A stretch of 64,000 nt of DNA, taken from assembly GCA_021774795.1 (NCBI GenBank), contig JAJFIR010000014.1:124001-188000 (forward strand). The letters are read 5' to 3'. This stretch comes from Emcibacteraceae bacterium. GTDB lineage: Bacteria > Pseudomonadota > Alphaproteobacteria > Sphingomonadales > Emcibacteraceae. The notes under the pieces were generated by a model, which searched no databases, was not told the origin of the DNA, and worked only from the letters and a program-made list of their open reading frames with translations. Shown piece by piece: positions 55,481-64,000 of the stretch (the first letter of the stretch is position 1; the number at the start of each line of letters is the position of its first letter). The translations under genes and the position numbers were made by a program.

Positions 55481-56951
55481 GACATTGCGGCAAGCCAATT
55501 TTGGCTCTGTAAAAACATATATTCGATCTGGATTTATTAATAATGCCGGTTAATTTATTTTGGTCATCGGTTATCCACAATCTATTGCTTCCCACTTCAA
55601 ACATGATAACTTTACTGGCGACGACAGTACCGTTATATCCACCTTTTTCCAAAGCTAACTGAGCATGGCGCCAAGCTGCTGCACCTTCAGCAAAATAATT
55701 CTCATCCCCAATAAATATGATGATTTTATTGTTTCCGGTTAAAAGCGCGTCAACTATCTTTTGACCATTGAGTGCCTGATTACTTTCGTCGTACCAATGA
55801 TCAAAGCGCAAAACTTGGAATATATAAGCCCCCCATGACCGTTGACCATCATGAGTGCCAATTTGTCTGGCATTGCTAACAGAAACAGATAAGTAAGGTG
55901 AAACCCGTATAGGTTCAATGGCGACAACCGTGATCAAACATGTACTCAGTATCAGTAATTTCTGTGATTGCCGTCTTCTATAATCGTCCATATTGTCAGC
56001 TATAACCTTCCATATAAATGCTGCAAAGAATGGAAGTATCACCATAGACGGCAGTAGATATTTAACTGACAATAGATCCGGCAACACAACTAAACTTGGT
56101 AGAAAAGCCAGACCCAATATCAACCCTTTGACATGCTTGTTTTTAGCCATATGTCTAAAAGTTATGAACAAACCAAAGGCATAGTAAATCCAACCGATCG
56201 GACTAAAAATAGTTGTTCGAACCATGAACTTTGTATAGGCATCCCAACCGCCCATATTGGAAAGAGTCTGAAGTTCATTATTGCTGGAAAAGTAACTTTC
56301 GATAATATTATTTGGCCTTACTACATCGAAAGTTATCAAAATAATTGAAAATAAAAGTATCACACTTCCTGCAATCAAAACTGGCCTTACACCTCCACCC
56401 AAAATAAATAAAGTAGCCATCATGCACGGTAGAATTAATAGAAAATCAAGCCGGAGAAAAATTGAAAGAACCAACGCAATTCCGATAAAAAAAGAACCGG
56501 TTTCATTGGGTTTACTCAATATCATAACAAATGCAGCTATTGAAAATAGATAAGCAATAGCTGACGAATTATAATATAACCCGCTATATATTATTTCCGG
56601 CGATAGAAGTATAAAAAATAGTGATAGATAATATGGCGTGCCAAATAATTTAAAACACTTGTAACATATAAGCACTAATGAAAGTGCTATCGAAAATGCT
56701 GAAAGAAAAAAAATGGCACGTGGATCACCAACAATAGTATAAATTTTCGCACCCAGTAAATAACTCAACGGCTGCCAGTCGTAACGGTATATTTCCAAAT
56801 TTCCCATAAGAGCATCATCAAGATGGAGCATGGGAAGCACGCTATTTAAATCATCTCCCTCATAACCGCTCCAATTGGCGAATAAAACAATCACAAATAA
56901 GATTAATAGAAAAAGCAAAAAAGATTTTATAAGATGGCTAATATTCTCCAT
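55473..56951 (-). CDS. GT-C-type membrane glycosyltransferase-like protein
   Basis: A 492-residue protein with around ten membrane segments. A conserved acidic motif sits in the first periplasmic loop (WSGYEGDDLNSVLPMLH, DD), as in dolichyl-phosphate-mannose and ArnT-type glycosyltransferases. The C-terminal about 130 residues are soluble and periplasmic (SVSNARQIGTHDGQ, WITDDQNKLTG). It probably transfers sugar from a polyprenyl-phosphate donor; donor and acceptor are unknown. It lies on the strand of the following cell-envelope genes and 5 bp upstream of DUF2155's end-side neighbour. Confidence 0.72.
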   Translation of the reverse strand: MENISHLIKSFLLFLLILFVIVLFANWSGYEGDDLNSVLPMLHLDDALMGNLEIYRYDWQPLSYLLGAKIYTIVGDPRAIFFLSAFSIALSLVLICYKCFKLFGTPYYLSLFFILLSPEIIYSGLYYNSSAIAYLFSIAAFVMILSKPNETGSFFIGIALVLSIFLRLDFLLILPCMMATLFILGGGVRPVLIAGSVILLFSIILITFDVVRPNNIIESYFSSNNELQTLSNMGGWDAYTKFMVRTTIFSPIGWIYYAFGLFITFRHMAKNKHVKGLILGLAFLPSLVVLPDLLSVKYLLPSMVILPFFAAFIWKVIADNMDDYRRRQSQKLLILSTCLITVVAIEPIRVSPYLSVSVSNARQIGTHDGQRSWGAYIFQVLRFDHWYDESNQALNGQKIVDALLTGNNKIIIFIGDENYFAEGAAAWRHAQLALEKGGYNGTVVASKVIMFEVGSNRLWITDDQNKLTGIINKSRSNICFYRAKIGLPQCLI

Positions 56952-56956
56952 AAACC

Positions 56957-57379
56957 TTAAGGATTTTTTGATGAAGCGTCCGCCGTCATCAATTTACAAT
57001 CCGTAACCCAGACATCATACACCGCGTGTTCAAGTGGTGATACCGCGGGGCTTGAAGCAAACATCCAACCGGTGAATATTTTTGATGGCTCCCCCACGTG
57101 GCCTAAATCAATGACCTCAAGAAACGCAACAGATTCCGGCGTTTCCTCCGGAGGGTTCGAACGACAATCACGCATGGTTATTTCCAAGGTACCAAATTGA
57201 ACTGTTTCATTACGGCTCACATTAATGGTTTCCAGTTTCGCCGTAATTTTATTTAATGCGCCAAGTGTAACCACAGGTTCCGGTCCGTTAGGGTCATTGC
57301 CCAAAAAACCTTGTGTATTACCTACGGATGTAGGGGCAAAAAAGAAGAAAATGAAAAAAGAATAAAAAAGGCGAACCAT
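56957..57379 (-). CDS. DUF2155 family exported protein
   Basis: A 140-residue protein with a signal peptide (LFYSFFIFFFFAPTSVG) and a beta-rich mature part: VVTLGALNKITAKLETINVSRNETVQFGTLEITMRDC, then GWMFASSPAVSPLEHAVYDVWVTDC. It is diagnostic of DUF2155, an alphaproteobacterial family without known function. Two cysteines (RDC, TDC) may bridge. ATG 57379 lies directly after the mlaD stop with GAGGAA before it. The frame is open up to 57466 within mlaD but is not conserved there. Confidence 0.88.
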   Translation of the reverse strand: MVRLFYSFFIFFFFAPTSVGNTQGFLGNDPNGPEPVVTLGALNKITAKLETINVSRNETVQFGTLEITMRDCRSNPPEETPESVAFLEVIDLGHVGEPSKIFTGWMFASSPAVSPLEHAVYDVWVTDCKLMTADASSKNP

Positions 57380-57380
57380 T

Positions 57381-57830
57381 TTATTCCTCGCTTTCGCTGC
57401 TTCCGGCAAATTTGTCAAGCAGCCCCAGAAAATCCACCGCACCTTGTGTTTCGGTAATTTCATCACCTTCTTTAAGCATCACATCACTGCCACCTGGATC
57501 AAGCACGAGGTAGTTCCCACCAAGCAGCCCTTCAGATGTAATTTTTGCAAATGTATCTTCTGGAAGCTCTATCGATGAGCTGATATTTATTTCAACAATC
57601 GCACTGAAGGTATCTTCATTAAGATATTGGCCCGTAATAGTACCGACCTTAATACCGCTTATTTTCACTTCACCGCCAACCGCAAGGCCGTCTACTTTAT
57701 CAAAGCTCGCCAGGTAAGTCGTACCATCAACTGCACCGACACCAGAATTACTAAAAGCGAAATATAAAAATCCACCGGTAATAAGAAGAACAAAGGCTCC
57801 CATCATCGTTTCAACAACATTGCTTTTCAT
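57381..57830 (-). CDS. mlaD: Outer-membrane lipid asymmetry protein MlaD
   Basis: A 149-residue MCE-domain protein. One helix (GAFVLLITGGFLYFAF, 11-26) anchors it, and the MCE domain reads FDKVDGLAVGGEVKISGIKVGTI, then FAKITSEGLLGGNYLVLDPGG. It passes phospholipids between the MlaFEB ABC transporter and the outer membrane. GGAG precedes the start. The mlaFEB genes are not in the window; the mlaD-DUF2155 pair beside NDUFA12 is the usual alphaproteobacterial arrangement. Confidence 0.93.
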   Translation of the reverse strand: MKSNVVETMMGAFVLLITGGFLYFAFSNSGVGAVDGTTYLASFDKVDGLAVGGEVKISGIKVGTITGQYLNEDTFSAIVEINISSSIELPEDTFAKITSEGLLGGNYLVLDPGGSDVMLKEGDEITETQGAVDFLGLLDKFAGSSESEE

Positions 57831-57854
57831 TTCATTCTCCAGAAATTATTTTCA

Positions 57855-58244
57855 TCAGTTGCCAGGTGTCCAAGCTTCATAATCGCCCGTTGTCGCTTTG
57901 CGGTTTCCACCTTCAGAAAGAGCCCCGCTCGGCGAATAAGCATTTACAGTTCCCGTTTGATTAGGCAAATGTTCTTTTTCCCAACTTTTAATAGTTCGTG
58001 GTTTTTCCAGTGGTGTTTCATCTATAATCTTATGAAGCCAGGCATGCCACTCCGGCTGAATGCGCGATGCTTCTATTTCGCCACTATAGATAACCCATCT
58101 TCTATCGCCGTTCTTTGACACATAGTATTTATTTCCCTGCGAATCTTCACCAATCTTTACACCTTTAAAGAATGTATGAATAAGCGTGCCTATAGAGCCA
58201 ACATGCCACCAGCCAAAAATTCGCCTTACCATTGAAACAAACAT
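57855..58244 (-). CDS. NADH:ubiquinone oxidoreductase NDUFA12-family subunit
   Basis: A 129-residue protein of the NDUFA12 family, an accessory subunit of alphaproteobacterial complex I. IFGWWHVGSIGTLIHTFFKGVKIGEDSQGNKYY, then DRRWVIYSGEIEASRIQPEWHAWLH are conserved. An in-frame ATG at 58232 (MVRRIFGWW) is an equally good start. It lies 24 bp before mlaD and leads that operon. Confidence 0.92.
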   Translation of the reverse strand: MFVSMVRRIFGWWHVGSIGTLIHTFFKGVKIGEDSQGNKYYVSKNGDRRWVIYSGEIEASRIQPEWHAWLHKIIDETPLEKPRTIKSWEKEHLPNQTGTVNAYSPSGALSEGGNRKATTGDYEAWTPGN

Positions 58245-58671
58245 ACTTAATCCACTTATAACGTTGTCTAAATTTATTTTTCTACAAAATTGCTATTCAT
58301 TCTATACCCCGTGTACGAAAATAGAACAACCTTTAAAGCAATTCTAGAGCTGCATACTTCATTTCCTAATTCATTGATGAACGACAAGTCGGGCAATAAT
58401 ATGACATTAGGTTGATTGTCAAAATAAATCCCTCTTATTCGTCATATAATTAGCTGTATTCTTACAGAATCTGCAAAAAGCGGTCCTGATCAACGAACCT
58501 ACCAGATGTAGTTTATTAATGTGAGCGAAACACAAAATATACTAGAAAACGCTTTTCCAAACCGGTCTATTGAGATACAATTTCCGTTAGAATCGAAAGT
58601 AAAAACTATTGATAAATTTAGCGATTTTTTTAAAAGAATTTTAATCAATCTTTTAAGCCTTAGGAACCAAA
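58245..58671. other. 427-bp intergenic region between NDUFA12 and nrdJ
   Basis: Both flanking genes are transcribed outward, so this region should hold two promoters. It is AT-rich. One GANTC site lies at 58467-58471 and an NrdR-box-like sequence at 58530-58545. No cobalamin riboswitch consensus could be recognised by eye, and no tRNA or credible small gene was found. Confidence 0.5.
58530..58545. promoter_or_regulatory. NrdR-box-like sequence upstream of nrdJ
   Basis: ACACAAAATATACTAG matches the first 12 positions of the NrdR consensus (acaCwAwATwTwGtgt) and 13 of 16 overall, 127 bp before nrdJ. A second box was not found. NrdR normally acts at paired boxes, so this is tentative. Confidence 0.3.
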
Positions 58672-61600
58672 ATGAAAATCCAAAGACACTACACAAAAAC
58701 ATCAAAATCTCCGTACGAAAATATTGATTTTCGAAACGCCGATAGCGAGATTCGCAATCCTGATGGTGAAGTTATTTTTGGACTTAGTGATTTTGAAGTT
58801 CCCTGCGGTTGGAGTCAGGTAGCCTCAGATATCATCGCACAAAAATATTTTAGGAAGGCCGGTGTTCCTGCGCGTCTAAAAACCGTCGAGGAAAAAAATG
58901 TTCCAAAGTGGTTATGGCGGCACGAGGCAGACGAAAAAGCACTTAAAGAACTACCCGAAGCAGAAAGATACGGGTCTGAGACGAGCGCGAAACAGGTTTT
59001 TAACCGTTTAGCCGGTACTTGGACATATTGGGGCTGGAAGGGGGACTATTTCGCCAGTGAAAAAGATGCAAAATCTTTTTACGACGAGTTATGCTTCATG
59101 TTGGCAAATCAAATGTGCGCCCCCAATTCGCCGCAATGGTTCAATACGGGCCTCCACTGGGCATATGGCATCGATGGTCCGTCACAAGGCCACTATTACG
59201 TAGATTATAAAACAAGAAAATTAACCAAATCCAAAAGCGCATACGAACATCCGCAACCGCACGCATGCTTTATTCAAGGCGTGGGGGATGATTTAGTTGG
59301 CGATGGCGGCATTATGGATCTTTGGACACGCGAAGCACGCCTGTTTAAGTATGGGTCTGGAACAGGCAGCAATTTTTCTACCATTCGCGGCTTGGGTGAA
59401 AGCTTATCCGGCGGCGGTTCTTCGTCGGGTCTAATGAGTTTCCTTAAAATCGGTGATAGATCCGCTGGTGCCATAAAATCTGGCGGCACTACGCGCCGCG
59501 CTGCAAAAATGGTGATTGTTGATATTGATCATCCCGATGTCGAAGAGTTTATCAATTGGAAAGTTGTCGAAGAACAAAAAGTTTCCGCCTTGGTAACCGG
59601 ATCGAAAATAACCGAAAAGCACTGTAAGAAAATTATTATTGCCTGCCATAACTCCTCTGTCTCCGATGAGCAGATGTGTGACCCCAAGAAAAACGAACTG
59701 TTAAAAAAGGCTGTCCTTGACGCGCGTGGAGATTTGGTCCCTGAAAATACAATCCAGCGGATTATTGGTTTTGCTAAACAGGGTTTTAACGATATCGACT
59801 TTAAAACCTATGATACGGATTGGGATTCTGAGGCATATTCGACGGTATCGGGTCAAAATTCAAATAATACAGTGCGTGTAACAGATGATTTCATGAAAGC
59901 TGTCGAGCAAGATAATAATTGGGATTTAATAAGGCGGACTGACGGTAAAATAGACAAGACGGTTAAAGCCCGCGACTTGTGGGATGATATCGGCATGAGT
60001 GCGTGGCAATGTGCTGATCCGGGTCTACAGTTCCATACAACCATTAATGATTGGCATACTTGTTCAAACTCCGGCGAAATTCACGCATCGAACCCCTGTT
60101 CTGAATATATGTTTCTAGATGACACTGCTTGCAACCTTGCGTCACTTAATTTGATGAAATTTAAGACCGACACCGATGAATTTGACGTGGAATCGTTTGA
60201 GCATGCGATAAGAATTTGGACAGTCGTCCTTGAAATCGCCGTGATGATGGCACAATTTCCGTCTAAGGAAATCGCGCAACGCAGTTTTGATTTCCGCACC
60301 CTTGGGCTTGGGTTTGCGAACATTGGTGCACTAATTATGTCTTGTGGCTATTCGTATGATAGTGACGAAGGTCGCGCCCTTTGTGGGAGCATCAGTGCGC
60401 TCATGACCGGCATAGCGTATAAAACATCCGCTGAAATGGCATCTGAATTAGGTGCGTTTAAAAAATATCACGAAAATAGATCACCTATGTTGCAGGTGAT
60501 CCATAATCATAGAACCGCCGCTTGGGGAAAATCATATTACCGGGGACTTCACACCAAACCAGCTCCGCTTGATATTACCAACTGCCCATTTCTTAATATT
60601 GCAACCGCTGCCGGTCACGCTTGGGATATCGCGCTTGCAATCGGTGAAAAACACGGTTTTAGAAACGCTCAAACCACCGTAATTGCCCCTACTGGAACAA
60701 TTGGGTTGGTCATGGACTGTGACACGACGGGAATTGAACCTGATTTTGCTCTGGTTAAATTCAAGAAACTCGCAGGTGGCGGATATTTTAAAATCATAAA
60801 CCGAATGGTACCCGCGGCACTAAAAACTCTCGGATATACACCAAAGCAGATCGGTGAAATTTCGACCTTTGCGGTTGGCCACGGCAATTTGAAAAAGGCA
60901 CCGCACATCAATCACGATACGTTAAAAGGAAAAGGGTTCGCGCAAGCCCAAATTGATCAAATTGAAAAAGCAGTTGAGAATGCTTTTGATATAACATTCG
61001 CGTTCAATCGCTGGACGCTTGGTGATGATTTTTGCAAAGATGTTCTTGGGTTCGCCAATGAGCAAATCACTGATCCAGGTTTTAACATGTTAAAGGAACT
61101 CGGTTTTAATCAACAACAAATTGAAGCCGCCAATCAACATATTTCCGGCACTTTTACGTTGGAGGGTGCTCCGCATTTAAAAGAAGTGCATCTGCCCGTA
61201 TTTGACTGTGCAAATCCGTGCGGTAAAATCGGCAAACGCTTTTTGGGTGCTAAAAGCCACATATACATGATGGCTGCCGCACAGCCGTTTATTTCCGGTG
61301 CAATATCGAAAACCATTAACATGCCTGCCTCCACCAGCTTTGAAGAATGTAAAGACGCCTATAACCTTTCCTGGCGGCTAGGGCTAAAAGCTAACGCCCT
61401 TTACCGAGATGGTTCAAAATTAAGCCAACCCCTAAATGCTGTAATCTTGGATGATGAAGAAGTCGAGCATTTACCTCTTTTGGAAAAAACCCAGGCGGTT
61501 GCCGAAAAAATCATTGAACGGGTTGTGGAGCGAACCGGCAATGCCCAAAGGCGTAAATTACCAACACGCAGAAAAGGTTATACACAAAAGGCAAGTGTCG

Positions 61601-62322
61601 GGGGTCATAAAGTTTATCTTAGAAGTGGTGAATATGATGACGGCACGCTCGGTGAAATATTTATAGACATGCATAAGGAAGGTGCTGCATTTAGAAGTCT
61701 TATGAATAACTTTGCTATTGCATTATCAATTGGTCTGCAATACGGGGTGCCACTAGACGAATATGTAGACGCGTTCACGTTCACACGGTTTGAGCCATCC
61801 GGACAAGTAACAGGCAACGATGCCATCAAAATGGCCACCTCAGTTTTGGATTATATTTTCAGGGAGCTTGCCGTATCATATCTTGGACGAACTGACCTCG
61901 CACATGTGGTTCCAGAAGATTTGATGCCTGACTCATTAGGGTCCGGCGATCAGGAAATATCTGCTGAAGAATTCATCGCAAGCACAGATACGGCATTAAA
62001 CCGTGTTATCGGATTAACAAGCACGGGTTACGTAAGAAAAAGCAATTTATATGTACTTAAGCAGGAAAATATTGAAACAAAAGAAACCCAATCATTATCG
62101 GTTACCGATGAAACCCAGATTTCGTCACAAATTGCCGTAGGTGCCGAAATGATATCCGAAAGCACATTGATAGAAAAAAGCACCCGAACGACGCAGATTA
62201 TGCAAGCCAAAATGAAAGGTTATGAAGGTGATGGTTGCGGCGAATGCGGAAACTTTACAATGGTTCGAAATGGTACATGTCTAAAATGTGATACTTGCGG
62301 TTCAACAAGTGGATGTTCCTGA
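58672..62322 (+). CDS. nrdJ: Adenosylcobalamin-dependent (class II) ribonucleotide reductase
   Basis: Reduces ribonucleotides to deoxyribonucleotides using B12 radical chemistry, independent of oxygen. The 1216-residue length and the start [19 protein letters not shown] with [17 protein letters not shown] are typical of alphaproteobacterial NrdJ. It has [16 protein letters not shown], the active-site region [37 protein letters not shown], and [21 protein letters not shown]. The end carries the redox/zinc-type Cys cluster [23 protein letters not shown]. No cobalamin synthesis genes are in the window, so the cofactor must come from elsewhere. No nrdAB is seen. Confidence 0.95.
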   Translation: MKIQRHYTKTSKSPYENIDFRNADSEIRNPDGEVIFGLSDFEVPCGWSQVASDIIAQKYFRKAGVPARLKTVEEKNVPKWLWRHEADEKALKELPEAERYGSETSAKQVFNRLAGTWTYWGWKGDYFASEKDAKSFYDELCFMLANQMCAPNSPQWFNTGLHWAYGIDGPSQGHYYVDYKTRKLTKSKSAYEHPQPHACFIQGVGDDLVGDGGIMDLWTREARLFKYGSGTGSNFSTIRGLGESLSGGGSSSGLMSFLKIGDRSAGAIKSGGTTRRAAKMVIVDIDHPDVEEFINWKVVEEQKVSALVTGSKITEKHCKKIIIACHNSSVSDEQMCDPKKNELLKKAVLDARGDLVPENTIQRIIGFAKQGFNDIDFKTYDTDWDSEAYSTVSGQNSNNTVRVTDDFMKAVEQDNNWDLIRRTDGKIDKTVKARDLWDDIGMSAWQCADPGLQFHTTINDWHTCSNSGEIHASNPCSEYMFLDDTACNLASLNLMKFKTDTDEFDVESFEHAIRIWTVVLEIAVMMAQFPSKEIAQRSFDFRTLGLGFANIGALIMSCGYSYDSDEGRALCGSISALMTGIAYKTSAEMASELGAFKKYHENRSPMLQVIHNHRTAAWGKSYYRGLHTKPAPLDITNCPFLNIATAAGHAWDIALAIGEKHGFRNAQTTVIAPTGTIGLVMDCDTTGIEPDFALVKFKKLAGGGYFKIINRMVPAALKTLGYTPKQIGEISTFAVGHGNLKKAPHINHDTLKGKGFAQAQIDQIEKAVENAFDITFAFNRWTLGDDFCKDVLGFANEQITDPGFNMLKELGFNQQQIEAANQHISGTFTLEGAPHLKEVHLPVFDCANPCGKIGKRFLGAKSHIYMMAAAQPFISGAISKTINMPASTSFEECKDAYNLSWRLGLKANALYRDGSKLSQPLNAVILDDEEVEHLPLLEKTQAVAEKIIERVVERTGNAQRRKLPTRRKGYTQKASVGGHKVYLRSGEYDDGTLGEIFIDMHKEGAAFRSLMNNFAIALSIGLQYGVPLDEYVDAFTFTRFEPSGQVTGNDAIKMATSVLDYIFRELAVSYLGRTDLAHVVPEDLMPDSLGSGDQEISAEEFIASTDTALNRVIGLTSTGYVRKSNLYVLKQENIETKETQSLSVTDETQISSQIAVGAEMISESTLIEKSTRTTQIMQAKMKGYEGDGCGECGNFTMVRNGTCLKCDTCGSTSGCS

Positions 62323-62487
62323 AATAATAAAAATAATAACTAAATAGGCCTTGGACCAATTTAATTATGTTCTGCGGCGATGAATTTTACTAAATTTTTA
62401 CCTAATTGGAGCAAGCTATACTCTTAAACATTCAATGTTTCTCGTGCATCTTTCAAATGAACGGTAAATAAGGGCAAGGCGAACCAA

Positions 62488-64000
62488 ATGACAGAACAGT
62501 CAAACGCGGCACCATTTCTTTTTAGAAATAAGAAGCCCACGCTTACTTCGCGTTCTAAGTCTTTTGACGTAACAAGCCCGATTGCCGACGGCATTGCAAT
62601 TGTAAATGTAGAGGAAAACGATCAATTTCGACTTATTTCTGCTAATGAAAAATTTCTGGAAAACGTCTATGTGGATGATGAGCAGCCCGTCGGATCGTTC
62701 ATATCCGAGATATTCTGGGGTGAGAATTTCGAAGAGAATCAATTACAGGCTCATCTATTAAAAAGCTACAATCAAAAAAAAGCCCGTGCTTTTATCTGGC
62801 TCCTGGTCATTGATGGCGTATCCCGCTCGTTTATATGCAAAATAATACCGCTGCAAAATAATGACGGCATCATTGGCAACATAACATTGACCACATCCGA
62901 CTATGATGAAACCGAACAGCTTGAAATTGAAGTAGAACGTTATAATTATATTGATACACTCACGGAATTGCCAAACAGGTTTAAATTTCTCAAAATGCTT
63001 GAAGAAAGCTATGGCAGTAGCTCGCAGTCAAATACATCATATGATGATCCCAATATTCCGGAAGCGGCTGTTTTATTTGTAAATATCAATAAATTGCAAA
63101 CTATCAACGAGAATTTTGGATACGAAATCGGTGATAATGTGCTAAAAGCCGTTGCAAACCAATTAAAAGATAACCTAGCGGAAAACACTTTTTTAGCGCG
63201 CTTTACAAATGACAAGTTTGTAATTTTCATTACCGACGAACATTTTGAAAACATAAAACAGGATGCCCAGGTCCTTGCGCAATCGATACATCACAATATT
63301 ACCAATTTAACTTCAATTACCGACACCGGTATCAGACTTTCCTTATCCATCGGAATCGCAACCGGACCCGCTTCGCCAGCTAAATTGGAGCAATTAATGC
63401 AAAACGCCCACATGGCGATGAGACGAACCAACGATAATATAGGAAACCAAACTATAATATTTAATCAGGATCTAAAATCACAAGTTGAAACTAAGTTAAA
63501 ACTTGAAACGGAATTTCGCGAAGCATTAAAATGTAACGCTCTTGAACTTCATTACCAACCACTGGTAAATTTGCAAAATGGTGTGATATGTGGCTTTGAA
63601 GCATTGGCGAGATGGAATAATTCTCAGCGTGGTAATATTTCCCCTCTCGAATTTATAGCGCTTGCGGAAGAAGTTGGGCTGATCATCCCCTTGGGAGAAT
63701 GGGCACTAAATACGGCCTGCCAACAGCTAAAAACCTGGATCGACGCGACACCATCTTTTTGTAATATGTTTATGGCGGTCAACATTTCGAGCACGCATAT
63801 TATCAAAGGCAATATTATGGCACTCACGCGTGATGCCTTGGCTAAAAGCGGACTGGAGGGTGGCTGTCTCAAGCTTGAGTTAACGGAATCAACAATCATG
63901 GAAAACTCGGATATTGCCCGAAATATTCTTTTAGATTTAAAAACGCTTGGCATTTCGTTGGCGGTAGATGATTTTGGAACTGGTTATTCGTCGCTTTCTT
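62488..64000 (+). CDS. PAS-like/degenerate GGDEF/EAL protein, partial (3' end outside window)
   Basis: Open frame from ATG 62488, preceded by AAGG, to the window end (504 residues). Residues about 25-150 look like a PAS-type sensor (VTSPIADGIAIVNVEEND...FLENVYVDDE). The GGDEF domain (about 152-325) begins IDTLTELPNRFKFL, but the signature is ARFTNDKFVIFI, so the catalytic GGDEF is lost. The EAL domain (from about 335) has GFEALARW, EVGLIIPLGEW, VNISSTHI, ELTESTIMEN and VDDFGTGYSS intact. It most likely hydrolyses c-di-GMP, the GGDEF part serving as a regulatory domain. Confidence 0.9.
   Translation, partial: MTEQSNAAPFLFRNKKPTLTSRSKSFDVTSPIADGIAIVNVEENDQFRLISANEKFLENVYVDDEQPVGSFISEIFWGENFEENQLQAHLLKSYNQKKARAFIWLLVIDGVSRSFICKIIPLQNNDGIIGNITLTTSDYDETEQLEIEVERYNYIDTLTELPNRFKFLKMLEESYGSSSQSNTSYDDPNIPEAAVLFVNINKLQTINENFGYEIGDNVLKAVANQLKDNLAENTFLARFTNDKFVIFITDEHFENIKQDAQVLAQSIHHNITNLTSITDTGIRLSLSIGIATGPASPAKLEQLMQNAHMAMRRTNDNIGNQTIIFNQDLKSQVETKLKLETEFREALKCNALELHYQPLVNLQNGVICGFEALARWNNSQRGNISPLEFIALAEEVGLIIPLGEWALNTACQQLKTWIDATPSFCNMFMAVNISSTHIIKGNIMALTRDALAKSGLEGGCLKLELTESTIMENSDIARNILLDLKTLGISLAVDDFGTGYSSLS

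Noticed and set aside
58245-58671. Cobalamin riboswitch ahead of the B12-dependent reductase
   Set aside because: The conserved B12-box core could not be found by eye, and class II reductases are not the usual target; a covariance-model search would settle it.
58521-58727. 68-residue open frame (GTG start) overlapping the nrdJ start
   Set aside because: It starts with GTG without a ribosome site, resembles no family, overlaps 56 bp of nrdJ, and coincides with a possible NrdR box, so it is probably leader sequence.

Overview
The window reads as part of the chromosome of an AT-rich, free-living, probably marine alphaproteobacterium. The evidence is lineage-specific gene content: the GANTC methyltransferase CcrM next to the tail of RNase HII, the CtrA-degradation adaptor RcdA (DUF1465), the nucleoid protein GapR (DUF2312), small alphaproteobacterial families (DUF1192, DUF1244, DUF2155), an NDUFA12-type complex I subunit, and ribosomal proteins L31 and L36 without full zinc-ligand sets. 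The order cannot be fixed from sequence alone. Tat-dependent redox enzymes, two sulfatases, a DcaP-like porin and a sulfite dehydrogenase suggest a heterotroph using marine organic matter; this is inference. No rRNA, tRNA, CRISPR array, transposase or phage gene was seen.

Layout. 1-1.4 kb: rnhB tail and ccrM, whose promoter holds three GANTC sites. 1.4-5.2 kb: a coupled pair (Tat-exported Gfo/Idh oxidoreductase and a PP-loop-like protein), divergent from a 2-hydroxyacid dehydrogenase. 5.3-9.7 kb: efp, suhB, a small exported protein and a MotA/MotB-like stator pair with no flagellar genes nearby. 9.7-16.3 kb: EamA transporter, PNPOx-fold protein, porin, MocR regulator, MsbA-like ABC exporter. 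16.5-20.4 kb: rpmE, rcdA, hsp20, DUF1192, HerA-like ATPase, rpmJ. 20.6-28.8 kb: pyruvate kinase with an exported M18 peptidase, a membrane AraC regulator, an outer-membrane barrel, N-formylglutamate amidohydrolase-DUF1244-gapR, a Pmp3 protein and a sigma-54 activator. 29-42.7 kb: proton-translocating transhydrogenase (pntAA-pntAB-pntB), YigZ, a histidine kinase, a metalloprotease-like protein, an ECF sigma operon, a phosphatase, a sulfite dehydrogenase pair and 2-oxoacid:ferredoxin oxidoreductase. 42.8-49.7 kb is the most accessory-looking part: a MATE transporter, a tandem sulfatase pair behind a LacI-type palindrome, an unknown secreted protein, and a Fic gene enclosed by two copies of the thiG 3' end. 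49.7-58.2 kb: thiG, thiS, aroQ, accB, accC, aat, then two envelope-glycan membrane genes interrupting the usual aat-DUF2155-mlaD-NDUFA12 order. 58.7-64 kb: B12-dependent ribonucleotide reductase and an EAL-domain protein running off the end.

The strongest unusual signals are the duplicated, diverged thiG tail bracketing fic; the paired direct repeats upstream of fic; the GANTC cluster on the ccrM promoter; a 15-bp inverted repeat with about 42-bp arm spacing between the sigma-54 activator and pnt; an identity tract shared by the two sulfatases over the residues next to their active-site motif; and the stator-like pair. I did not find a complete, clearly undescribed multi-gene system.
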